Shown here: piece by piece, positions 25,579 to 33,574 of the stretch | How positions within the stretch are numbered: the first letter of the stretch is position 1 | Layout: the number at the start of each line of letters is the position of its first letter | DNA from: Hyphomicrobium album | Lineage (GTDB): Bacteria; Pseudomonadota; Alphaproteobacteria; Rhizobiales; Hyphomicrobiaceae | Assembly: GCF_009708035.1 (NCBI RefSeq) | Contig: NZ_WMBQ01000001.1 | Location: forward strand, 2,175,501-2,239,500 | Reading direction: 5' to 3' | Length of the DNA: 64,000 nt | Translations under genes and position numbers: made by a program | Notes under the pieces: model-generated | Database searches by the model: none | What the model was told of the DNA's origin: nothing | What the model saw: the letters and a program-made list of their open reading frames with translations, nothing else

Positions 25579-26514
25579 ATGCCTGACTTCGGGGGAGCTG
25601 CCGTGAGACCGGCGGGGCCGCGCGCACTTGGCGGCTCGATCGGCGGGCGCAGTCGGGGCCCGGCGGGATATCTCATCCGCCAGACAGCCCAGAGCCTTCT
25701 AATTGCGGCCATTTCCGCCGGCCTGTTCTGGCTTGTCTGTATCTATGGCAACGGGCTCCGCGACCCGCGCTATCTCGATGGCTGGGTGCTGGCCGGCGGC
25801 ATGAGCGTGCAGCTCTATTTCCACATCGCCATCAAAGCGGCCCGCCTGTCGCCGAAGTCCGCCATGCGCTGGCGGAAGGTTCACATCTTTCTCGGCTATC
25901 TGCTGATCGCCGCCTTCATCTCGCATTCGGATTTCTCTCTGCCGGACACCGGCTTCGAATGGGCGCTGTGGGCGGGCTTCGTTCTGGTGACGCTGAGCGG
26001 CATTTTCGGCGCGTATCTTGCCTGGTCGCTTAGAGCCAAGGGCCGGATCGACGAGAGTATCAGCTATGATCGCATCGCTACGCTTCGGGCGGAGCTTGCC
26101 CGGGATGTCCATGCCGCCGTCGCCGAGACCGATCCGGCGGCCGCTCAGATCGCCTTGCCGTTGCCGGGTCTGCCCCACGACGCCTGGATCATGGACCTCT
26201 ACGCCAACCACCTGCGGGACTTTTTCGAGGGACCGCGCAACTTCACCGCTCATCTCATCGGCTCGCAGCGCCCGCTCAGGCGGTTGACCGACGAGATCGA
26301 CGACCTCTCACGTTATGTCGACCAGCAGAGCCGGGAGAAGCTTGCCGCAATCAAGACCCTGGCGGTCGAAAAAGACCGGCTCGACTTCGCGCGTGTCTAT
26401 CTCGGGCTGACCAGGGGTTGGCTGTTCGTGCATGTGCCCGTCACCTACGGGCTGACCGTGCTGACGGTGCTGCACGTCCTCGTCGTCTATGCCTTTTCAT
26501 CAGGGGCTTGGTGA
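25579..26514 (+). CDS. Membrane protein with two His-X13-His helices (predicted di-heme b)
   Basis: A 311-residue membrane protein with about five membrane segments (residues 38-56, 68-86, 101-117, 127-150, 282-306) and a soluble helical part between (about 155-275). Two helices each carry histidines 14 residues apart: H102/H116 and H285/H299. This spacing places one histidine near each membrane face and is how bc1-type cytochrome b and ferric-reductase-type proteins hold two stacked b hemes. I infer a transmembrane electron carrier. The family itself is not one I can name. Start ATG 25579 has no clear ribosome site; GTG 25603 follows GGGGGAG and may be the real start. The stop overlaps the decaheme start (TGATG). 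Confidence 0.78.
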   Translation: MPDFGGAAVRPAGPRALGGSIGGRSRGPAGYLIRQTAQSLLIAAISAGLFWLVCIYGNGLRDPRYLDGWVLAGGMSVQLYFHIAIKAARLSPKSAMRWRKVHIFLGYLLIAAFISHSDFSLPDTGFEWALWAGFVLVTLSGIFGAYLAWSLRAKGRIDESISYDRIATLRAELARDVHAAVAETDPAAAQIALPLPGLPHDAWIMDLYANHLRDFFEGPRNFTAHLIGSQRPLRRLTDEIDDLSRYVDQQSREKLAAIKTLAVEKDRLDFARVYLGLTRGWLFVHVPVTYGLTVLTVLHVLVVYAFSSGAW

Positions 26515-29006
26515 TGTGGCGGCCGCGACGGATCACATCGGATATGCCGCCGAAGACCGAGAGACCCGGCTCCCGGCGCGACCTTCTGGCCGTGCTTCTG
26601 GCCCTTGTGACCGTCGTCTGCCTGGGCTCGGCCTTCATTCTCTCGAAGGGCACGCAATTCCTGATGCCGGGGCCGCTGGCGAGCGCTCATGGCGCCATCG
26701 AAAAGTGCAGCGCCTGCCACACCAAGAGCGGCAAAGGCAAATTGAGCTGGCTTCACGGCCTCGTCGCCGGCGATCCGCTCGCCGACAGCAAGGCCTGCCT
26801 CACATGCCACAAGATGCCCGACACGGCCTTCAACGCGCACAGCGCTTCGGCCGAGGCGCTGAAGCAGAGCACGGCGCGGTTGACGAAAATCGCTGCGGGA
26901 TCGCCTGTGCCGCAATCGGCCCGCGCGCAGAGCACCGCCTTCCCCACTCACGACGTGGTCGCGCGCGGTCTCTACTGCGCGACCTGCCACCAGGAGCACC
27001 AGGGCGTCAGTTTCAATCTGAACAAGATCTCCAACGAGCAATGCCGCTCGTGCCACGTGGTGAAATTCGACAGCTTCGACGGCAATCACCCGAAATTCGA
27101 GAACTATCCGTTCAAGCGGCGCACGCGGATCATCTACGACCATGCGGGCCATTTCGGCAAACACTACCCGGAAGTGGCGAAGAAAGATCCCGCGAGGCGC
27201 ATTCCCGAGACCTGCTCGAGCTGTCACGACAGCCGTGAGGACAAGCGCGTCATGGCCGTGGCGCCGTTCGAGAAGACTTGCACCGGTTGCCATCTCGACC
27301 AGATCATCGGCAAGGAGCGGGCCAGCGGCCCGAAAGGCATTGCCTTCCTGAGCCTGCCTGGCCTCGACCTGCAGACGCTGAAGAAGAAGAACGCCCCGAT
27401 CGGCGAATGGCCGGACGCATCGGATGCCGCGCTCACACCGTTCATGCAGGTGATGATCGGCCGGGATGAGCGGGGGCGTGCTCTGATCAAGACCGTTGAC
27501 ACCCTGAAGCTTCAGGATCTGAGCGGTGCAAGCGACGACCAGATAAAGGCGGTGACCACCCTGGTCTGGGAGATCAAGGGGCTGTTCTATGCGCTGATTA
27601 AGGGAAAAGCGTCGGACGTGCTGGGCAACTTCAATATTGGCGGCGGGGCGAAGCTGAGTGCCAATCTCGTTGCCGATCTGACCGCGAGCATCCCGCGCGA
27701 TGTGGTCACGAGTGCGCAACAGCAGTGGCTACCCAATCTCGCGACGGAAATGGCCAACCCTCGCGACATGAGTGGTCAAAAGCAAAGCGGTTGGACCACA
27801 ATGACCACTGGATCGACATCGGCCATGTCGGCGCCTCCCGAGGAGCCGTCAGGTCGGGATGCACGTCAGGAAACCCCGGCGGCTAGCCCCCAAGAGTCGG
27901 CTAGCGAAACAGCCAGCGTACCCAAACGCGATCCGCCACCTTGCCTGGTGGGCATTCTCGGTCAGTGTCTGATGTTTAAGGGTGCGGCGGAGGCAGTCCA
28001 GCCTGAAGGAGCGGCCGGAAAATCCAGCACAGGGAACGCCAACCAAGACGGCAGGAAGGAAACGCCGTCCGCCGGCGATCTGCCGGGAGCGATGCGGGCA
28101 GGTGTCAAGGCCGCCGGGCAAGCAGCGGGGCCTGAAGCAGTGGCCGGAAAAGCCGATACCCCGAACGAAAAGCCACATGACGGCAAGAAAGAGCTCGCCG
28201 CCAACGACCAGCCTCAAGCCAAGGGAGCGGACCAAAAAGACGATCTACTCTTCCCCACGGAAGAAGAGCTTCGCGCGATGAAAGCAGGCAGCAAGGACAC
28301 CGGGACAGGAGCCCAGCCTGCAGGCGCCGCCTCCAAGGCAGACCCCAATGCGCCAGCTCCGGCGGACTCAGGTACCCAGCCGACTGAGCCTCGAACAAGC
28401 GCGACGCCCGTGATCAGCATAGAAAGCGATGTGGATCCGGAGAGCTGGGCTGAGTATGGCGGCTGGTATCGGCAGGACTACGCGATTTTCTACCGCCCGA
28501 CCGGACACAAGGACAAACTCATCTACTCTTGGCTCTTTCTGACCGGCCCCCGAGCGCCGAAAGGTGATCCGAATCCCGCGGGGGGGGTCTTCGATTTTCT
28601 CACGAGCAAGGACGCTCAGGGCTCATGCACGAAATGTCATAGCGTTGACGAAATCCGCAGAGGCAGGGTCGTCAATTTCTCGCCACCGTCGGTCGAGAGC
28701 AAGCGGGGACGCTTCACGAATTTCATCCACGAGCCCCACTTCGGCGTCATCGAAAATCGCACTGGCGGGCTGGAGAATCGCGGCTGTCTGAGCTGCCATA
28801 ACCTTGAAAGAGGCCGCCCCTATCTAAAGAGCTTCGAGCAGGGCAATCCGCAAAGCTTTGTATCCAATTTCGGCGAGGTGAAGAAAGATCTCTGCCAGAC
28901 CTGTCACACCAGCAGCATGGCGCGCCAAGACTGTTTGCTGTGCCACAAGTATCATGTGAATGGCGCGATCACGCCAATCATGAACACGAGACTCCCGGCT
29001 CAGTAA
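26514..29006 (+). CDS. Membrane-anchored decaheme c-type cytochrome, hemes split 6+4
   Basis: An 830-residue multiheme cytochrome. A basic, proline-containing N-terminus (about 1-24) and one uncleaved-looking membrane helix (about 25-45) anchor it facing the periplasm. Six CXXCH sites begin at residues 65, 95, 155, 177, 234 and 256. After a heme-free stretch comes a Pro/Ala/Gly/Lys-rich disordered linker (about 440-640) with internal repeats. Four more sites follow at 705, 758, 794 and 807. ATG 26514 is chosen because it overlaps the stop of the di-heme b candidate (TGATG); the longer frame is a shadow. It may take electrons from the membrane protein. It is larger than MtrA or PioA and differently arranged. 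Confidence 0.88.
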   Translation: MWRPRRITSDMPPKTERPGSRRDLLAVLLALVTVVCLGSAFILSKGTQFLMPGPLASAHGAIEKCSACHTKSGKGKLSWLHGLVAGDPLADSKACLTCHKMPDTAFNAHSASAEALKQSTARLTKIAAGSPVPQSARAQSTAFPTHDVVARGLYCATCHQEHQGVSFNLNKISNEQCRSCHVVKFDSFDGNHPKFENYPFKRRTRIIYDHAGHFGKHYPEVAKKDPARRIPETCSSCHDSREDKRVMAVAPFEKTCTGCHLDQIIGKERASGPKGIAFLSLPGLDLQTLKKKNAPIGEWPDASDAALTPFMQVMIGRDERGRALIKTVDTLKLQDLSGASDDQIKAVTTLVWEIKGLFYALIKGKASDVLGNFNIGGGAKLSANLVADLTASIPRDVVTSAQQQWLPNLATEMANPRDMSGQKQSGWTTMTTGSTSAMSAPPEEPSGRDARQETPAASPQESASETASVPKRDPPPCLVGILGQCLMFKGAAEAVQPEGAAGKSSTGNANQDGRKETPSAGDLPGAMRAGVKAAGQAAGPEAVAGKADTPNEKPHDGKKELAANDQPQAKGADQKDDLLFPTEEELRAMKAGSKDTGTGAQPAGAASKADPNAPAPADSGTQPTEPRTSATPVISIESDVDPESWAEYGGWYRQDYAIFYRPTGHKDKLIYSWLFLTGPRAPKGDPNPAGGVFDFLTSKDAQGSCTKCHSVDEIRRGRVVNFSPPSVESKRGRFTNFIHEPHFGVIENRTGGLENRGCLSCHNLERGRPYLKSFEQGNPQSFVSNFGEVKKDLCQTCHTSSMARQDCLLCHKYHVNGAITPIMNTRLPAQ
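28001..28208 (+). repeat. Imperfect ~79-base duplication coding the decaheme linker
   Basis: The segment from 28001 (GCCTGAAGGAGCGGCCGGAA) is repeated from 28130 (GCCTGAAGCAGTGGCCGGAA) with substitutions and small length changes. Both encode a Pro/Gly/Lys-rich motif of the form PEGAAGK...DGRKE / PEAVAGK...DGKKE. A third, weaker copy follows near 28300. The pattern suggests the linker grew by tandem duplication, so its length may vary between strains. Confidence 0.6.
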
Positions 29007-29055
29007 CGGACGGTTGCCGGATCGGTCAAAGAACGCGTGGTTGCTATGAGCCTCT

Positions 29056-29817
29056 TCAGCAATCCGCCAAAGGGCGAACGAGATAGACGTCGAAGATCCA
29101 GCCCTTCTCGCGTCGAAGCGTACCGCGCAACTCAAGGATCCGCTCCAACGCGTCTTGGAGCGGGCCGGCGACGAGAACCTCGTCGTCAGTCCCGAGATAT
29201 GCCCCCCAATAGATGTGAGCCTTCCGGCCGGCCAGTGAGCGCAGGCCATCACCGTTGTCGAGGAATACAGCGATGCTCGCGTGTCCGGCGGGGAACGATT
29301 GGGCGAGCTTGCGCCCCGTCGTGACGAGCACCGGCTCGCCGACCGTGTTCAGCGCAATCTTGTGGCGCGCGGCCAATACCTGGATACTGCTGATACCGGG
29401 GATCACCTCGTACTCGAAGTCGACCACGGCAGACGACTTGATCGTCTCCAAGATGCGCAGCGTGCTGTCGTAGAGCGCCGGATCGCCCCATACGAGAAAT
29501 GCGCCTGTCCGCTTGTCCGCCAAGTTCTCGCAGATGGCCTGCGCCGCGAGTTCAGCGCGTTCGGCATGCCAGGCGGCGACCCCCGCCTCGTACGATCCGG
29601 TTGGGTCCCGCTGCGGGCTGGCGATCTCGACGACCTTGTAAGGTTTTTCGGTGCAGTAGCGCGCACAGATCTCCTTGCGCAGATGCGCAAGATCGCCCTT
29701 CGCCTCGCCCTTATCGAAGATAAAGACCACGTCCGCTGTCCGCAGTGCGTCGATGGCCTGCAGGGTGAGCAATTGCATTCCCCCCGAGCCGATCCCGATG
29801 ACGAGGATGCGCTTCAT
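29056..29817 (-). CDS. cobF: Precorrin-6A synthase (deacetylating)
   Basis: Methylates precorrin-5 at C-1 with SAM and releases acetate, giving precorrin-6A in aerobic cobalamin synthesis. The protein has 253 residues and a tetrapyrrole methylase fold. The N-terminal glycine loop is GIGSGGMQLLTLQAIDAL, and GAFLVWGDPALYDSTLRIL and the EVIPGISSIQVLAARH motif are present. It is the last gene of the leftward cobO-cobQ-cobF run, 6 bases after cobQ. It is separated from the other ring methylases, which lie in the rightward operon. Confidence 0.93.
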   Translation of the reverse strand: MKRILVIGIGSGGMQLLTLQAIDALRTADVVFIFDKGEAKGDLAHLRKEICARYCTEKPYKVVEIASPQRDPTGSYEAGVAAWHAERAELAAQAICENLADKRTGAFLVWGDPALYDSTLRILETIKSSAVVDFEYEVIPGISSIQVLAARHKIALNTVGEPVLVTTGRKLAQSFPAGHASIAVFLDNGDGLRSLAGRKAHIYWGAYLGTDDEVLVAGPLQDALERILELRGTLRREKGWIFDVYLVRPLADC

Positions 29818-29823
29818 GGTTGT

Positions 29824-31311
29824 TCACGCGGTCGCCGACGCGGTCAGGCGCGGTGCGCGCGCCAACCCGAGCAACGCGTCGCAGTCAATGTGACGTTCGA
29901 GGTGCTGCGCCAGGTCGTAGAGCGCCTTCTCAACCACGTCCTCGTAGTTGACGGCGCTCGTTCCCGCGCCCAGACGTGCCAGCCAATCGCTGCGTTGCGC
30001 GTCGTCGGCAAAAAGACCGTGCACGTAGCACCCTTCGATCCGACCGTTGGCGCTTGCCGCGCCATCAAGGCGTCCGTCCGCAAACCTCAGCATCGGCCGG
30101 ACGCAGTCTGCGCCGTCCGTGCGCCCGACGTGCATCTCGTAGCCCGTGAACGGAGCGCCGGCCATGCGGGTGCCCGCGACCTCGACGAGCAGCTTGTCAC
30201 CGGTCAACTGTGTCGCCACGTCGAGCAGTCCCAGGCCTTCGCAGATCCCCGGCGGTCCCTCGATCCCGGCCGGGTCGGCGATGGAGTTGCCCAGCATCTG
30301 GTAGCCGCCGCAGATACCGAGCACGCGGCCGCCGCGCCGCACGTGTGCCTTGAGATCGATGTCCCACCCGGCTGCGCGCAAGTCGGCAAGGTCGGCGATC
30401 GTCGCCTTGGAACCCGGCAACACGACAAGATCGACACCGGCGGGAATTGGCGTGCCGGGACGGACGAACTCGAGGTCGACCGCCGGCTCCATGCGCAGAG
30501 GATCGAAGTCGTCAAAGTTGGAAACGCGCGGATAGGCAAGCACGGCGATGCGCACGTTGGCGCCGGGTTTGATCTCGCGCGCGCTCAGCCCCAGCACGTC
30601 CTCCGCCGGCAGATGCCGCACGCCGTCGAAATGAGGAACGAGCCCCAGCGCGCGCCAGCCGGTCACTTCGGCGATCGTACGCATACCGTCGGCGAACAAC
30701 CCCGGATCGCCGCGAAACTTGTTGACGATGAACCCCTCGATTAGCCGCGCGTCCTCGGGCGGCAATACCGCGTGCGTGCCGACGAGGCTGGCGATCACGC
30801 CGCCTCGTTCGATATCGCCAATGAGAACGACGGGGACGCCGGCCGCGCCTGCGAAGCCCATGTTGGCGATGTCGTTGCGGCGAAGATTCACCTCCGACGC
30901 CGAACCCGCGCCCTCGACGAGCACGATATCCGCCTCTCCGCACAGCCGCGCAAAACTGTCGAGCACGGCCGTCATCAATGCTGGCTTCATCTCTTGATAT
31001 TGCGCCGCCTTGGCGTTGCCGATGACGCGTCCTCGCACCACCACCTGCGCTCCGACCTCGCTTTGCGGTTTCAGCAGCACCGGGTTCATATGGATGCTCG
31101 GGGCGACGCCCGCGGCGCGCGCCTGTAATGCCTGCGCCCGGCCGATCTCGCCGCCATCGGCCGTCACTGCGGCGTTGTTCGACATGTTCTGCGGCTTGAA
31201 GGGCCGTACGCGGAAACCGCGATTGCGCAACAGCCGCGCGACGCCTGCGACCAGCGTCGACTTGCCGACGTCCGAGCCCGTGCCCTGAAACATGAGGGCC
31301 CTGGCGGTCAT
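29824..31311 (-). CDS. cobQ: Cobyric acid synthase (glutamine-hydrolysing)
   Basis: Amidates four carboxylates (b, d, e, g) of adenosylcobyrinic acid a,c-diamide using glutamine and ATP. The protein has 495 residues, the usual length. Its N-terminal dethiobiotin synthetase-like domain starts with [17 protein letters not shown] and continues [17 protein letters not shown]. The C-terminal class I glutamine amidotransferase domain has its nucleophilic cysteine in [10 protein letters not shown] and a late GCYVHGLF histidine. The ATG start abuts the stop of cobO (one base shared), so the two are translationally coupled. Confidence 0.95.
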   Translation of the reverse strand: MTARALMFQGTGSDVGKSTLVAGVARLLRNRGFRVRPFKPQNMSNNAAVTADGGEIGRAQALQARAAGVAPSIHMNPVLLKPQSEVGAQVVVRGRVIGNAKAAQYQEMKPALMTAVLDSFARLCGEADIVLVEGAGSASEVNLRRNDIANMGFAGAAGVPVVLIGDIERGGVIASLVGTHAVLPPEDARLIEGFIVNKFRGDPGLFADGMRTIAEVTGWRALGLVPHFDGVRHLPAEDVLGLSAREIKPGANVRIAVLAYPRVSNFDDFDPLRMEPAVDLEFVRPGTPIPAGVDLVVLPGSKATIADLADLRAAGWDIDLKAHVRRGGRVLGICGGYQMLGNSIADPAGIEGPPGICEGLGLLDVATQLTGDKLLVEVAGTRMAGAPFTGYEMHVGRTDGADCVRPMLRFADGRLDGAASANGRIEGCYVHGLFADDAQRSDWLARLGAGTSAVNYEDVVEKALYDLAQHLERHIDCDALLGLARAPRLTASATA

Positions 31312-31922
31312 CAGTACTCGATGCCTTCCTGGGCTTTGACACCGGCATCGAAGTGATGCTTCACCGGCGTCATGTCGGTCACCAGATCCGCCGCCTCGAC
31401 CAGTTCCGGCTTGGCGTTGCGGCCGGTGACCACGATGTGCAGATCGGGGCGGCGCGCCTGCAGCGCGGCTACGACGCGGGCCACGTCGAGATGATCGTAA
31501 CGCAGCGAAATATTGAGTTCATCGAGGATCAGGAGCCGGATCGCCGGATCGGCCATGAGCTCTTCGGCCTTCGTCCAGGCGCGCTCTGCGGCGGCGACGT
31601 CGCGCGTTCGGTCCTGCGTTTCCCACGTGAACCCCTCGCCCAGCGCGTACCAAACGACTTGATCGGGAAAGCGGTCGATGGCGTGCCGCTCGCCCGTGTC
31701 CCAGGCGCCCTTGCCGAACTGAACCACGCCGACCTTGAAGCCGCGGCCCAGGGCCCGTAGCAGCAGGCCAAACGCTGCCGTCGATTTGCCCTTGCCCTTG
31801 CCGGTGTGGACGATGAGCAGACCCTTCTCGATCGTCTTGCCCGCCACCTCGGCGTCCTGCGCCGCCTTCCGATTTGCCATCTTCGCCTTGTGGCGCTCGG
31901 CCTCCTGCGCGGTTTCGACCAT
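31311..31922 (-). CDS. cobO: Cob(I)yrinic acid a,c-diamide adenosyltransferase
   Basis: Transfers the adenosyl group from ATP to the reduced corrinoid. The protein has 203 residues and is CobA/CobO/BtuR-like. Its P-loop is [20 protein letters not shown] (about 36-55). Family motifs [16 protein letters not shown] and [21 protein letters not shown] are present. It is the first gene of the leftward run, reading away from the riboswitch-led cbtB operon, with only about 110 bases between its start and that promoter. No riboswitch is visible on its own strand. Confidence 0.95.
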   Translation of the reverse strand: MVETAQEAERHKAKMANRKAAQDAEVAGKTIEKGLLIVHTGKGKGKSTAAFGLLLRALGRGFKVGVVQFGKGAWDTGERHAIDRFPDQVVWYALGEGFTWETQDRTRDVAAAERAWTKAEELMADPAIRLLILDELNISLRYDHLDVARVVAALQARRPDLHIVVTGRNAKPELVEAADLVTDMTPVKHHFDAGVKAQEGIEY

Positions 31923-32004
31923 AGCTGTCCTCCTCGGCGAAATTTCTGTGATCGAAGCTGAGATGCGTGCGAAGCCCGCCCGCCAGGCGCGACCGCGATT
32001 GCCA

Positions 32005-32033
32005 TTGACGCGGCTTCCAGCGTAGTCTTATCA
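32005..32033 (+). promoter_or_regulatory. Candidate sigma-70 promoter for the cbtB-cob operon
   Basis: TTGACG (32005-32010) and TTATCA (32028-32033) are separated by exactly 17 bases. Transcription would begin near 32040, at the 5' edge of the cobalamin riboswitch. The -10 element is a weak match, as is common in alphaproteobacteria. Confidence 0.5.
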
Positions 32034-32041
32034 GACCTTAG

Positions 32042-32208
32042 GACGGTACCCCGCAAGGGGATTGAAAGGGAATGCGGTGAGGTCGCCCAACGACCAATCC
32101 CGCAGCTGCCCCCGCAACTGTGATCGGCGAGCCTGCGGCAAGTGCACCACTGGGAAACCGGGAAGGTAGCCGCAGAGCAATGAACCGAGAGCCAGGAGAC
32201 CTGCCGTC
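32042..32208 (+). promoter_or_regulatory. Cobalamin riboswitch controlling cbtB-cbtA-cob operon
   Basis: Conserved elements appear in the right order: GGGAATGCGGTGAG, then CTGCCCCCGCAACTGTGATC, then CCACTGGGAAACCGGGAAGG, and the B12 box GCCAGGAGACCTGCC at 32191-32205. The element ends about 45 bases before the cbtB start. Binding of adenosyl- or related cobalamin is expected to repress the downstream genes. The ribosome site AGGAGG of cbtB (32243-32248) is within reach of an expression-platform helix. Confidence 0.95.
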
Positions 32209-32252
32209 GACTGCAACCCAAATGGCTCCGGTGGGTGGGCCAAGGAGGCACT

Positions 32253-32423
32253 ATGACGACAGCCGTCACGCATAGCCAGCAGCGCGCCGACGTCCGGGTG
32301 GTGGCACTCGTCGCGTTCGCATTCGGAGCAGCGCTCGTCTTCACGACAGGGTTTGCGCACTCTGCGATGCTTCACAGTGCCGCCCACGACACGCGGCACT
32401 CCCTCAGCTTTCCCTGCCACTGA
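32253..32423 (+). CDS. cbtB: Cobalt transporter subunit CbtB
   Basis: A small, 56-residue protein with one membrane helix (about residues 17-38). Its C-terminal histidine-rich tail (HDTRHSLSFPCH) is the hallmark of CbtB and a likely cobalt-binding site. The start ATG 32253 is preceded by AAGGAGG. It is directly under the cobalamin riboswitch and followed 10 bases later by cbtA. CbtAB are predicted, mostly from riboswitch association, to move cobalt across the inner membrane. Confidence 0.93.
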   Translation: MTTAVTHSQQRADVRVVALVAFAFGAALVFTTGFAHSAMLHSAAHDTRHSLSFPCH

Positions 32424-32433
32424 GCCCTAGACA

Positions 32434-33189
32434 ATGTACACCCGCGTGTTTGCGGTCGGCCTTCTGGCCGGGCTGCTGGCTGGGCTCATAGTTGCTCTGC
32501 TGCAGGCCTACACCACGACGCCGATCATCATCGAGGCCGAGCGCTTCGAGAACGCGAGTCCTGTGGCGCCGAGCGCGGCTCTTGGCGGCTTCCGAGAAGC
32601 GCGGCTCATTCTCGTGCACAGTGGCCACGATGAGAGCGCCAACTCAGCAGAGGCGAGCGAGTGGGCGCCGGCCGACGGGCTGGAGCGCACACTCTATACA
32701 AGCACGGCAACCATCGGCACCGCCGTCGGCTTCGCCATGATCCTGCTGGCCGGCATGCTGGCCGCCGGCGACAAGATCACCGAGCAATCGGCCATGGTGT
32801 GGGGCGCCTCAGGCTTCGTCGCCGCAGGTCTGGCACCGGCCGTCGGACTTGCGCCGGAGGTCCCGGGTCTGGTCGCCGCCGACCTGATCCAGCGCCAGCA
32901 ATGGTGGATCATGACGGCCGTCATGACCGCGGTCGCAATTTGGCTGTTCCTGAGAGGGCAGAACCCTTGGCTGAGGCTGCTGGCGATCCCTGTCGTCCTC
33001 GCGCCGCACGTCTGGGGCGCGCCGCATGTTGCCCTCGACGCTGCTACGCGCGTGCCCGCCGAGTTGGCGGCGCGTTTTGCCGCCGTGTCGCTCGCCATTC
33101 AGGCGATCCTCTGGATCGCAACGGGCTTCTTTGTCGGGCTCTTTTGGCAGCGCATCGGCGCGAGCGCGGACAGCCCCGATGACCGATGA
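32434..33189 (+). CDS. cbtA: Cobalt transporter subunit CbtA
   Basis: A 251-residue polytopic membrane protein of the CbtA family. Hydrophobic segments lie at about 3-25, 92-113, 124-146, 160-177, 181-200 and 217-240. Family features are the N-terminal LLAGLLAGLIVALLQ and the WGASGFVAAGLAPAVGLAPEVPG loop. It is presumed to form the membrane channel or carrier that works with CbtB to import cobalt for the corrin pathway. Its end overlaps the DUF1636 gene by 11 bases. Confidence 0.92.
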   Translation: MYTRVFAVGLLAGLLAGLIVALLQAYTTTPIIIEAERFENASPVAPSAALGGFREARLILVHSGHDESANSAEASEWAPADGLERTLYTSTATIGTAVGFAMILLAGMLAAGDKITEQSAMVWGASGFVAAGLAPAVGLAPEVPGLVAADLIQRQQWWIMTAVMTAVAIWLFLRGQNPWLRLLAIPVVLAPHVWGAPHVALDAATRVPAELAARFAAVSLAIQAILWIATGFFVGLFWQRIGASADSPDDR

Positions 33190-33574
33190 GGTCGAGATCT
33201 TCGTATGCGTGAGCTGCGCACCGCGTGCCGAGAACGCAGCACACCTCCGGCCTGGCGCCGTGCTCGCTCGGTCGCTCAACGCTCGCCTCACCGAGCTCGG
33301 GGCAGCAGGCATCCGGGTCCGTGAGGTCGAGTGCCTCGCCGTTTGCAAACGGCCGAGCACCATCGCGATGACCGCCGCCGGCAAGTGGACCTACGTCATC
33401 GGCGATCTCATTGCTGAAGAGCACGTCGCCGATATTGCTGCTGCCGCGCTGGCGTTCCAGCGCTCGGCGAATGGCATCGTCCCCTGGGCCGAGCGTCCGG
33501 TTCCCTTTCGCAAAGGGGTCATCGCGCGTGTTCCGCCACTGGGCTTCGAGCAACACGCAACGGAGACAGCATGA
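33179..33574 (+). CDS. DUF1636 metal-binding-like protein
   Basis: A 131-residue protein of the DUF1636 family, thioredoxin-like ferredoxin-type small proteins found in cobalamin and metal loci. Cysteine pairs are visible in VCVSCAPR near the N-terminus and in CLAVCKRP in the middle, plausible ligands for a metal or iron-sulfur cluster. ATG 33179 is chosen; it overlaps cbtA, and the gene overlaps cobW by four bases (ATGA). A role in cobalt handling between transporter and chelatase is inferred from position. Confidence 0.82.
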   Translation: MTDEVEIFVCVSCAPRAENAAHLRPGAVLARSLNARLTELGAAGIRVREVECLAVCKRPSTIAMTAAGKWTYVIGDLIAEEHVADIAAAALAFQRSANGIVPWAERPVPFRKGVIARVPPLGFEQHATETA

